Source of the DNA: Pseudomonas sp. TNT3
GTDB taxonomy: Bacteria; Pseudomonadota; Gammaproteobacteria; Pseudomonadales; Pseudomonadaceae
Reading direction: 5' to 3'
NCBI RefSeq assembly: GCF_010095445.2
Contig: NZ_WFGV02000058.1
Span: 1 to 36,070 of the forward strand
Length of the DNA: 36,070 nucleotides
Position 1 is the stretch's first letter. Every line of letters begins with the position of its first letter. The translations under genes were made by a program, and so were the position numbers. Under the pieces are notes generated by a model. It worked only from the letters and a program-made list of their open reading frames with translations. It made no database searches and was not told where the DNA came from. Below, piece by piece: positions 24,660 through 32,286 of this stretch.

Positions 24660-26072
24660 ATGGAAAGCACCTTCCACGGAATAATCGCCTTTGCCCTGCT
24701 GGCGGGCATGCTGCTGGTGGGCAGTATCCTGCGTAACCGCATTGGCCTGTTCCGCAACTCGCTGGCACCGGCCAGTATGATCGGCGGCATGCTCGGATTT
24801 ACGCTGTTATCGTTCGGGCTGATACCGGGGTTTGAGGCCAGTGACTTCGAAGCCCTGACCTTCCACTTTTTCACCTTGAGCTTCATGTCCCTGTGCCTCA
24901 CCGGCAAAAGCAAAGACGCCGCCCTTTCAGGTGGCAGCGTGGTACGCGGTGGACTGTGGCTCACGCTGATCTGGACGATCAGCCTGGGGCTGCAAGGCGT
25001 GATTGGCTATCTGGTGATCAGCGGTTATGACGCGGTCACCGGCGCCGGTATCAGCGAATGGCTGGGCGCCATTGTCACCCATGGTTTCACCCAAGGCCCT
25101 GGCCAGGCGCTGACCTACGGCGGCCTCTGGGAGAAAGAGTACGGGATTGCAAACGCGGCCCAGGTCGGTCTGATTTATGCGTCCCTCGGGTTTCTGGTGG
25201 CCTTCGTTGTCGGTGTGCCGATGGCCAACAACTTTATCCGCCGTGGGCTCAATGCCAACAAAGCCTCGAACATCGATGACAACTTCAAATCGGGCTTTTA
25301 CAACGGGACGCAGGTACCGAGCAGCGGCCGCATGGTCTCGCACCCGGCAAATCTGGATTCGCTGGCCTATCACCTCGGACTGCTCGCCGTTGCCTACCTG
25401 ATCACCTACGTCTGGCTGAGCTTCATGCAAGGTCAGATCAAGGATTTCTCGGCAGGCGGCGTCAACCTCTCGGTGCTGTTCAGCTACAACCTGTTTTTCC
25501 TTCATGGCCTGGCGGTCTGTGTGTTGATGCGCCTGGTGATCGACCGCTGCGGTCTGGCCCATCGCGTCGATGACGAAACCCTGAAACGCATCACCGGCTC
25601 ATCCATCGACTTCATGGTCGTGGGCACCCTGATGAGCATCCAGTTTGCCGTGCTCTACGCCCTGCTCACGCCGATCCTGCTGGTGACGGTTGCCGTGACG
25701 TTGGTCACATTGATCGGCTGTCTCTATCTCGGGCGCCTGAGCGGAACCCTCGGACCGGAACGGGCGATTACCGCGTTTGGTTGCTGCTGTGGTTCGACCG
25801 GCACCGGTCTGCTGCTGTTACGCATGATGGATGCCGACTTCAGTACCTCCGTGCCCAAGGAGCTCGCGTTCTTCAACCTGGCGATCATCTTCAGCACGTT
25901 CCACATCCTGTTTTTCTTTGCCCCGATCGTGCCCTCGCTGGGCGGCTGGAACTACCTGCTTGTCTTCGGCGGCACGGCACTGGTCTTCCTCGCCTGCGTT
26001 CCACTGCTGATGAAATTCAGGGCCAGTACCGCCCCTGCCCCGACGACCCCGATCAAGGAGTCCTGCCAATGA
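24660..26072 (+). CDS. GltS-like sodium:glutamate symporter family protein
   Basis: 470 residues, about 12 membrane segments in two inverted halves. The paired glycine-rich re-entrant motifs of the GltS/ESS family are seen as HGFTQGPGQALTYG and CGSTGTGLLLLRMMD. Two adjacent ATGs exist (24657, 24660); the second has the better distance from AAGAAGAGGG. The protein is longer than E. coli GltS (about 400) owing to a larger central loop (about 200-255) and C-terminal tail. Na+-coupled uptake of a dicarboxylate or amino-acid-like solute is expected. Its stop overlaps the start of the amidohydrolase (ATGA), so it probably brings in that enzyme's substrate. Confidence 0.86.
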   Translation: MESTFHGIIAFALLAGMLLVGSILRNRIGLFRNSLAPASMIGGMLGFTLLSFGLIPGFEASDFEALTFHFFTLSFMSLCLTGKSKDAALSGGSVVRGGLWLTLIWTISLGLQGVIGYLVISGYDAVTGAGISEWLGAIVTHGFTQGPGQALTYGGLWEKEYGIANAAQVGLIYASLGFLVAFVVGVPMANNFIRRGLNANKASNIDDNFKSGFYNGTQVPSSGRMVSHPANLDSLAYHLGLLAVAYLITYVWLSFMQGQIKDFSAGGVNLSVLFSYNLFFLHGLAVCVLMRLVIDRCGLAHRVDDETLKRITGSSIDFMVVGTLMSIQFAVLYALLTPILLVTVAVTLVTLIGCLYLGRLSGTLGPERAITAFGCCCGSTGTGLLLLRMMDADFSTSVPKELAFFNLAIIFSTFHILFFFAPIVPSLGGWNYLLVFGGTALVFLACVPLLMKFRASTAPAPTTPIKESCQ

Positions 26073-27697
26073 GCATTACCGTCTTCACCGCCAAGCGCAT
26101 CCTCACAATGAATCCCTCCCAGCCTGAAGCCACACACATTGCGGTGCGCGACGGCCGCGTGCTGTGCGTCGGCCCGCTGAAGGTGATGCAAGAGCTGGGG
26201 GACTACACGCTGGATCGGCGCTTTGCGGACCACACCATCCTGCCGGGCTTCGTCGAAGGGCATAGCCACGCCCTCGAAGGCGCCATGTGGAATTACCTCT
26301 ACCTGGGCTACTTTGCCCGCGTCGATCCTGAAGGGACTCACTGGTCCGGTGCGGACAGCATCGCCGCCATGCAACAACGCCTGCGCGACGCTGCCGAAGG
26401 GTTGGCACCCGGCGAACCGCTGATCGCCTGGGGCTTCGACCCCGTCTATTTCGAAGGTGCCCGACTCGACCGGCAGCTGCTGGATGGTGCCGTGAAAGAC
26501 CGACCGGTCGTGGTCATGCATGCAAGCCTGCACGTCATGACGGTCAACAGCCGGATGCTTGAACAGTCTGATCTTGACCGCCATCCGGGGATCGAAGGGA
26601 TCATGCTCGACGCCGATGGCCGGCCTAACGGTGAGCTGCAGGAAATGGCGGCGATGCATGCCATTTTCGAAACCCTGGAGATGAATCTGTTTGAGGCCGT
26701 GTCGTCCCCCGGCACGCTGCGACGCTATGGTCAGGCTGCCCGCAATGCCGGGATCACGACCATCACCGACCTCTATAACCCCCTGACCGATGACGGTATC
26801 GCAGCGCTGAGATTGGTGACGAGCGAAGCTGATTTTCCCGTGCGCCTGGTGCCGGCGATGAGTGCGCTGGCCTGGTCGCCGGAACAGGGCGTCGAACGCC
26901 TGCAGCACTGCCTGCCACTGGGCAACGACAAGCTGAAATTTGGCTTGGTGAAGATGATGACGGACGGCTCAATCCAGGGCTATACGGCGCGAATGAAGTG
27001 GCCTTACTACCACGATGGTCATGCCAACGGCATCTGGAACGCGCCACCCGAAGCCCTGCAGGAGATGGTGCAGGTTTACCATCAGGCGGGGCTGCAATTG
27101 CATATCCACACCAACGGTGATGAAGCGGTCGAGTTGATGCTGGATGCCGTGGAAAGCGCCCTGGATCTGTGGCCACGTGCCGATCACAGGCATACGCTGC
27201 AGCATTGCCAGGTGATCGACCATGCTCAGCTACGGCGCACGGCCAAACTCGGCCTGTGCCTGAACATGTTTGCCAACCATCTGTATTACTGGGGCGACAT
27301 TCACCGTCGACACACCTTGGGCTACGAGCGCAGTCGTCGACTTGAGCCCCTCGCTTCCGCGCGGCGGCTGGGCATCGTCACCGCGATCCACAGTGACGCG
27401 CCGGTAACGCCGCTTGGGCCGCTGTTCACGGCCTGGTGCGCGGTGATGCGCGAAACCGCCTCCGGCGAAGTGTTGGGTAAAGAAGAGCGCGTGAGTGTTC
27501 CACAGGCACTGGAAATGATCACGCTGGGCGCGGCCTACACCTTGCGTCTCGATCACCTGGTCGGCAGCCTCGAAATCGGTAAATTCGCGGACATGGTGGT
27601 ACTCGATCAGGACCCGTTGACCATCGATCCGGCGCAGTTGCGCACGGTTCGCGTGCTGGCAACCGTGCTGGGAGGTGAGGTCCATGCCAACACCTGA
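26069..27697 (+). CDS. Metal-dependent amidohydrolase (YtcJ-like, amidohydrolase 3 family)
   Basis: 542 residues. The N-terminal metal site HSH (65-67, in PGFVEGHSHALEG), the later HIHTNGDEAV and HCQVID histidines and the final SDAPV Asp mark the amidohydrolase TIM barrel. The N- and C-terminal strands make the small beta domain (AVRDGRVLCVGP; GKFADMVVLDQDP). No signal peptide. It would hydrolyse an amide, carbamoyl or formyl bond in the cytoplasm. ATGA overlap with the symporter and a 14-bp overlap with the CobW gene indicate one tightly coupled operon. Substrate unknown; an N-acyl amino acid or related amide is a guess from the symporter. Confidence 0.87.
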   Translation: MSITVFTAKRILTMNPSQPEATHIAVRDGRVLCVGPLKVMQELGDYTLDRRFADHTILPGFVEGHSHALEGAMWNYLYLGYFARVDPEGTHWSGADSIAAMQQRLRDAAEGLAPGEPLIAWGFDPVYFEGARLDRQLLDGAVKDRPVVVMHASLHVMTVNSRMLEQSDLDRHPGIEGIMLDADGRPNGELQEMAAMHAIFETLEMNLFEAVSSPGTLRRYGQAARNAGITTITDLYNPLTDDGIAALRLVTSEADFPVRLVPAMSALAWSPEQGVERLQHCLPLGNDKLKFGLVKMMTDGSIQGYTARMKWPYYHDGHANGIWNAPPEALQEMVQVYHQAGLQLHIHTNGDEAVELMLDAVESALDLWPRADHRHTLQHCQVIDHAQLRRTAKLGLCLNMFANHLYYWGDIHRRHTLGYERSRRLEPLASARRLGIVTAIHSDAPVTPLGPLFTAWCAVMRETASGEVLGKEERVSVPQALEMITLGAAYTLRLDHLVGSLEIGKFADMVVLDQDPLTIDPAQLRTVRVLATVLGGEVHANT

Positions 27698-28619
27698 CCC
27701 GGTGCCCCTGACGGTCATCACCGGCTTCCTCGGTGGCGGAAAGACCACCTACCTCAATGAGCTGATTCGACAGGGATTGCCCCCGGACAGCCTGATCGTG
27801 GTGAATGACTTCGGTGACATCAACATCGATGCCGAGCTGATTGACTACCGCGATGACAGAATCCTGCAACTGGGCAATGGCTGTATCTGCTGCACGCTGG
27901 GCGGCACCCTGGCAGAACAATTGGCCCAGGCGATGCGGATGGAGCAGCGACCCGGCGCGATCTATATCGAAGCCAGCGGCGTCGCGGAGCCTGCGCGCAT
28001 CGCCGATATTGCGCGGGTATCACGGCAGTTGAGGCTGGAGTCGGTGGTCTGCCTGATCGACGCCAGTCAGATTTCCCATCATGCCCAAAGCCGTTACACC
28101 GCAGACGTCTGGCGGGCCCAGATTGCCGCCTCCGACCAGTTGATCATCAATCGCCTGCCGGCGGACGGTAGCGTCGAGTATGCGCGAGCGCTGGCCATTC
28201 TCCGGGACCTGAATGGCCCCGCGATGCAAGCGCTAAACGACGGCTTGCAAGCTCCATCAGCCATCGCTCGCACGGTCCCGACGACTGATCGCCTCACACC
28301 CGTGCCACCCGCGGCCGCGAGTGAAAACAGCTGGGGTTCTGTCAGTGTGAAGTACGCCGCGGCCATCGATGCCGCTCGGCTCGAACAGCTGCTAGGTGAA
28401 TATGCCGATGTCTTGCTCCGCGCCAAAGGAATACTGGAGCGGCTCGATCGTGACGGGCCTCAGGTGTTGCAGCTGAGTGGCCGCAGCATTCGCTGGCTGG
28501 CGGCCACACGGGCGGCGGCGGGAAACCACCTGGTGTGCATCGGCATCAAAGGCGCGCGCTTTGACGAACTGGGCGCCCGACTGATGCAACTCGAGCGCAC
28601 TCAAGACTCGCGTCACTAA
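27684..28619 (+). CDS. CobW/COG0523-family GTPase (putative metallochaperone)
   Basis: 311 residues. Walker A GFLGGGKTT (14-22), the metal-binding CxCC motif as GNGCICC (64-70), EASGVAEP and the NRLP stretch (in place of the usual NKxD guanine-specificity motif) are seen, with a shorter C-terminal CobW_C domain. I prefer the ATG at 27684, 8 bp after GGAGG, over the GTG at 27675; either way the gene overlaps the end of the amidohydrolase. COG0523 GTPases deliver metals (Zn, Co, Fe) to client enzymes. Its overlap with a metal-dependent amidohydrolase makes that enzyme the obvious client (inference). The N-R-L-P variant could alter nucleotide preference. Confidence 0.87.
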   Translation: MPTPDPVPLTVITGFLGGGKTTYLNELIRQGLPPDSLIVVNDFGDINIDAELIDYRDDRILQLGNGCICCTLGGTLAEQLAQAMRMEQRPGAIYIEASGVAEPARIADIARVSRQLRLESVVCLIDASQISHHAQSRYTADVWRAQIAASDQLIINRLPADGSVEYARALAILRDLNGPAMQALNDGLQAPSAIARTVPTTDRLTPVPPAAASENSWGSVSVKYAAAIDAARLEQLLGEYADVLLRAKGILERLDRDGPQVLQLSGRSIRWLAATRAAAGNHLVCIGIKGARFDELGARLMQLERTQDSRH

Positions 28620-28650
28620 TCCAGACACGCCTGGGGCGCGCGTCTGGATT
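28618..28650. terminator. Terminator-like hairpin after cobW gene
   Basis: AATCCAGACACGC (28618-28630) and GCGCGTCTGGATT (28638-28650) form a 13-bp stem with one mismatch and a 7-base loop, overlapping the last bases of the cobW stop codon. It separates the converging cobW and small RHH-like genes. No T-tract follows. Confidence 0.5.
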
Positions 28651-28680
28651 CACTGGCCGATTCTGGCTGTAGAGTCGGTC

Positions 28681-28929
28681 TCAGGCGCTGACCTTTTCGC
28701 CCTGCTGCTGCATCAGGCTGGCCATCCTGCGGCCAAACAACTTGGCCAGTGCCTCAGGGTCGCCAGCGGCTTCGTCCAGTGCTTCAACCACCGCTTGCAG
28801 GGTTGGCCGGGTCTTGGCCAGCAGTTCGTCGATGTAGTACTCCGGAGTGATGTGCATATGCGCCTCGTAGCGGCGAAAGAGTGCGAGGAGCTCCGGGTCC
28901 AGCTTGATTGTCAGGGTATCGGCGGACAT
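28681..28929 (-). CDS. Small ribbon-helix-helix-like protein
   Basis: 82 residues starting MSADTLTIKLDPELLALFRRY. The short N-terminal strand with alternating residues (LTIKLD), followed by two helices separated by a turn (ELLALFRRYEAHM; TPEYYIDELLAKT), fits an Arc/CopG/ParD-like ribbon-helix-helix DNA-binding fold. A GGAGAGG ribosome site lies 8 bp upstream. No toxin-like partner lies beside it, so it is not an obvious antitoxin. It is divergent from the cobS-like gene (219 bp between starts) and could regulate it (inference). Fold assignment is by eye. Confidence 0.6.
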   Translation of the reverse strand: MSADTLTIKLDPELLALFRRYEAHMHITPEYYIDELLAKTRPTLQAVVEALDEAAGDPEALAKLFGRRMASLMQQQGEKVSA

Positions 28930-29148
28930 CTGATTGACCTCTCCAGGTTGTTCGGCGGCAACCGCCACGGGTTTTACCAGCGCGACCATCCTTAGCCGCC
29001 AGCGCCCTGGACCATAGGGCCAGTCGCTGCCCACCCGTGGCGCCAGTCACTGCAACTGGCCACATCGGGTGCCGGGAACTGGTCCCTCCCCAACACGGGT
29101 CACCTCCCTAGAATCAAGACTTCCTTTCCGGCCCCCGAGGCGATATTC

Positions 29149-30129
29149 ATGACCGACCTGAACTTCGAACCCGCCAGCCGCCTGGTCCCTGTACGGGAGT
29201 TGTTCGGTATCGACTCCAGCCTGCGCGTTCCCGTGTTTCTCACGCCAGACGAACATGTGCCGCAGATCGACGCGGCCTATCGCTTCAATCCAGAAGTCAC
29301 CCTGGCGATTCTCGCGGGCTTCACGCGCAATCGCCGGGTGATGCTGCAAGGCTTGCACGGCAGCGGCAAGTCGACCCATATCGAACAGGTCGCGGCGCGG
29401 CTCAACTGGCCTTGCACCCGGGTCAACCTGGACGGCCATATCAGCCGCCTGGACCTGATCGGCAAGGACGGCATTGTGTTGCGCGAGGGCAAGCAGGTCA
29501 CCGAGTTTCAGGAAGGCATTTTGCCCTGGGCCCTGCGTCGCCCCATGGCGCTGATTTTCGATGAATACGACGCGGGTCGACCGGATGTGATGTTCGTGAT
29601 TCAGCGCATCCTCGAACGCGACGGCAAGCTCAATCTGCTGGACCAGAATCAGGTGATCCTGCCGCACCCGTCGTTCCGCCTGTTCGCGACCGCCAACACC
29701 GTTGGCCTGGGCAATCTGAACGGACTGTACAACGGCACCCAGGTGCTCAATCAGGCGCAGCTGGATCGCTGGAACATCGTCGCCACCCTGAATTATCTGC
29801 CCCAGGCTGAAGAAGTCGCGATCGTCGCCTCCCGGGTGCCGCACTTGCTCGCCCGGCACGGCGAACCGTTGCTGACGCAGATGGTGGCGGTGGCCGACCT
29901 GACGCGCCAAGGCTTCGCCAGCGGCGACCTGTCGACCCTGATGTCGCCACGCTGCGTGATTTCCTGGGCGGAAAACATGGAGATTTTCAGCGACCCGGCG
30001 TTGGCGTTCCGCCTGTCATTCCTCAACAAATGCGACGAAGCAGAGCGGCCCATCGTCGCCGAGTACTACCAACGCTGTTTCGATCAGGAGCTGACCGAGT
30101 CGGCGTTCCCCCTGCTGGCACTGGCCTGA
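29149..30129 (+). CDS. cobS: CobS-like AAA+ ATPase (cobaltochelatase small subunit type)
   Basis: 326-residue MoxR/CobS-class AAA+ ATPase. Walker A GLHGSGKST (68-76), Walker B LIFDEYD (135-141), a sensor-1 Asn in FATANTVG, and the ELFGIDSSLRVP N-terminus characteristic of CobS are seen. In aerobic B12 synthesis CobS and CobT form the ATP-driven chaperone complex for CobN in cobalt insertion. It lies 20 bp before the CobT-like gene. No cobN or other cobalamin gene is in the window, so a stand-alone role, or service to a distant CobN, must be left open. Confidence 0.86.
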   Translation: MTDLNFEPASRLVPVRELFGIDSSLRVPVFLTPDEHVPQIDAAYRFNPEVTLAILAGFTRNRRVMLQGLHGSGKSTHIEQVAARLNWPCTRVNLDGHISRLDLIGKDGIVLREGKQVTEFQEGILPWALRRPMALIFDEYDAGRPDVMFVIQRILERDGKLNLLDQNQVILPHPSFRLFATANTVGLGNLNGLYNGTQVLNQAQLDRWNIVATLNYLPQAEEVAIVASRVPHLLARHGEPLLTQMVAVADLTRQGFASGDLSTLMSPRCVISWAENMEIFSDPALAFRLSFLNKCDEAERPIVAEYYQRCFDQELTESAFPLLALA

Positions 30130-30149
30130 ACCCGCACAGGAAGACCACG

Positions 30150-31877
30150 ATGAACCCGCCTCCACGTCGCGAGAAACGCCAGCAACAACTCGAGGAGCTC
30201 TGTGCGGCGACGCTGCGGGCATTGTCCGGCGAGCCACGCGTGCGTTATCGCGGTGGCCGTCTGGAAGTGCAGGAACGGCACTTCCCGGTGCGCGCGCCAC
30301 ACCTTCATCCAGACCCGGAACGTGATGAAAGTCGAGCCTGGCGCGGGGTGTCTGACAGCCTGGCGCTGCGTTTGAAACACAGCGATCCGGCCCTGGTCCG
30401 CCAGGTGCTGCCGGCGCAACCCATCGCGCGCCTGGTGTTCGAACTGCTTGAGCAACTGCGCGTTGAGTCGTTGGTAGCCGACTGTCATCCCGGCGTGCGG
30501 CGCAATCTGTTGCAGCGCTTCGAGCAGTGGAGCCAGCAGTTTCTCGACGCTGGACAGGCCGAGGGACACGTCGGCCTGCTGCTCTTCACCCTGGCGCAGA
30601 TGAGCTGGATTCTGCTGTGTGGCGGCCGCGCCGGGGAACAGACGGAGATGCTCATTGAGGCACCTCGCTTGAGCCTGTTGGGGCATTTCGGCGCGGCCTT
30701 CGGGCTGATGCGTCGCTGTCGTCATCACCAGGTGGAATTTTCCGGGCATGCCCTGGTGATCGCCGCCAAGGCACAGGAATTGATCGAGAACCTGGATGCC
30801 GAATTGCTCGATAACGACGAGCGCAAGGTCTCGGAAATCACCGAGAAGACCCACCTGGCCTTTGCCCTGTTACTCGACGTTGATCAGGATGGCGAGGGCG
30901 AGGTCAACAGCAGCGGTGCTGCCGAAGGTAATTCGCGCGGCAGCAGCAACGCCTTTACCTATCAGGTGTTCAGCCGCGACTACGATTGCGAGCGTCACGC
31001 CGCAAGCCTGGTACGGCCCGAATTGTTGCGCGAACTGCGCCAGCGCCTCGACCGCCGCCTGGCCGGTCAGGGACTTAATCTGCCGCGCCTGGCCAAGCGC
31101 CTGGGCGCCCTGTTGGCGGCGCCTCGTCGAGATGGCTGGGCCTTCGCCCAAACCGACGGACAGATCGATGCCGGGCGCCTCAGTCGCCTGATCATCAGCC
31201 CCGAGCAACGGGAGATTTTTCGCCACGAACAGGAGCGTCCGCACAGTGATTGCCTGGTCAGCCTGCTGATCGACAACTCCGGCTCCATGCGCAACCACAT
31301 CGACAGCGTCGCCCTGCTGGCTGACGCCTTCAGTCGTGCCCTGGAACTGGCGGGTGCACGCTGTGAAATCCTCGGGTTCACGACCGGCCAATGGAACGGC
31401 GGACGCCCGTTGAAGCGCTGGCGCGCCATGGGCCAGCCCGCCAATCCGGGACGGCTCAACGAGCTTAGCCATGTGGTCTACAAGGATGCCGAAACGTCCT
31501 GGCGCCGCGCGCGGCCGACCATTGCCGCACTGCTCAAGTCGGATCTGTTTCGCGAAGGCATCGACGGCGAGGCGCTCCTCTGGGCGCGTCAACGGCTGCT
31601 GCAGCGCGACGCACGACGACGCATCCTGATCGTCATCTCCGACGGCTGCCCGATGGACAGCGCGACCCACCAGACCAACCAGCAGGACATCCTCGACCTG
31701 CACCTCAAACACGTGGCACGACAGATCGAACAGGAGCCCGGCATCGAGCTGTATGCCCTCGGCGTCGGTCTGGATCTGAGCCCCTACTATCGCAATAGCC
31801 TGGAGCTCGATCTGTCGCGCAGCCTGGACAATGCCGTGTTCGACGAAATCCTGCGGCTGCTTAAGGGCCGTTGCTGA
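30150..31877 (+). CDS. cobT: CobT-like VWA-domain protein (cobaltochelatase subunit type)
   Basis: 575 residues. The CobT domain includes YQVFSRDYDCE (about 271-281) and ELLRELRQRLDRRL. The C-terminal von Willebrand A domain has the MIDAS motif DNSGSM (375-380) and ISDGCPMD. A short linker with acidic residues (about 245-265) replaces the long acidic region of classical CobT (about 630 residues). The frame is open upstream, but the ATG at 30150 follows CAGGAAG and begins just after the cobS stop. It pairs with CobS as an ATP-dependent remodelling complex that inserts metal (family knowledge). Confidence 0.87.
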   Translation: MNPPPRREKRQQQLEELCAATLRALSGEPRVRYRGGRLEVQERHFPVRAPHLHPDPERDESRAWRGVSDSLALRLKHSDPALVRQVLPAQPIARLVFELLEQLRVESLVADCHPGVRRNLLQRFEQWSQQFLDAGQAEGHVGLLLFTLAQMSWILLCGGRAGEQTEMLIEAPRLSLLGHFGAAFGLMRRCRHHQVEFSGHALVIAAKAQELIENLDAELLDNDERKVSEITEKTHLAFALLLDVDQDGEGEVNSSGAAEGNSRGSSNAFTYQVFSRDYDCERHAASLVRPELLRELRQRLDRRLAGQGLNLPRLAKRLGALLAAPRRDGWAFAQTDGQIDAGRLSRLIISPEQREIFRHEQERPHSDCLVSLLIDNSGSMRNHIDSVALLADAFSRALELAGARCEILGFTTGQWNGGRPLKRWRAMGQPANPGRLNELSHVVYKDAETSWRRARPTIAALLKSDLFREGIDGEALLWARQRLLQRDARRRILIVISDGCPMDSATHQTNQQDILDLHLKHVARQIEQEPGIELYALGVGLDLSPYYRNSLELDLSRSLDNAVFDEILRLLKGRC

Positions 31878-31914
31878 GCCTGCTGCCGATCATTCAAGTG
31901 TGATGATAAGAACC

Positions 31915-32047
31915 TGTGGCGAGGGGATTTATCCCCGTCCGGCTGCGCAGCAGTCGTAAAGCCAGCTCATGCGGTTTGCCAAATACACCTCGATTGCAGT
32001 TTTTGGGGCTGCTTCGCAGCCCAACGGGGATAAATCCCCTCGCCACA
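31915..32047. repeat. REP/BIME inverted repeat downstream of cobT
   Basis: TGTGGCGAGGGGATTTATCCCCGT (31915-31938) and its exact complement (32024-32047) bracket 85 bp that include a smaller hairpin, GGGCTGCTTCGCAGCCC. This is a frequent Pseudomonas REP type. It lies 38 bp after the cobT stop and probably acts as the 3' boundary of that operon. The rest of the 409-bp gap to the permease gene holds another REP-like palindrome and a terminator. Confidence 0.8.
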
Positions 32048-32152
32048 GATATGTATTACTCGCATTGTTTCTTCACTGACTAGTCATTCCCACCACCACA
32101 AATCACTCAGCAACAGTGTTGTCTGTTTTTACGACTGCTGCGCAAGATCGCG

Positions 32153-32184
32153 GCCCGAGCCTAACGCAGCCTCGCGGGCTCGGC
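32153..32184. repeat. REP-like palindrome
   Basis: GCCCGAGCC and GGCTCGGC face each other across about 15 bases, followed by AGCTGCTATAGG, a degenerate form of the REP end seen at 10778 and 16398. Probably a decayed REP copy. Confidence 0.45.
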
Positions 32185-32233
32185 AGCTGCTATAGGGGCG
32201 CAGGTGCTTTGGAGATCGGTGATCAGAGACCAC

Positions 32234-32262
32234 AAAAAAAGCCGCCAATCGGCGACTTTTAT
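32234..32262 (-). terminator. Rho-independent terminator of the permease gene
   Basis: On the minus strand GTCGCC-GATT-GGCGGC is followed by TTTTTTT, 28 bp after the permease stop codon. An AAAA run before the stem would also provide a short U-tract for plus-strand transcripts, so it may work both ways. Confidence 0.85.
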
Positions 32263-32286
32263 TGGGATCCCTTTCAGTCCTGACGA

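Noticed and set aside
28681..28929. Antitoxin of a toxin-antitoxin pair
   Set aside because: RHH-like fold fits, but no toxin-sized partner gene is adjacent on either side.
29007..29088. CTGGACCATA and CTGGTCCCTC upstream of cobS resembling the TauR-type repeats
   Set aside because: They are 72 bp apart, poorly matched at their 3' halves and far from sulfonate genes; likely chance in GC-rich DNA.
28930..29148. Possible cobalamin riboswitch upstream of the cobS-like gene
   Set aside because: Short pieces (CACTG, CAACTGG) recall the B12 box, but the conserved core order and the pseudoknot pairing are not there.
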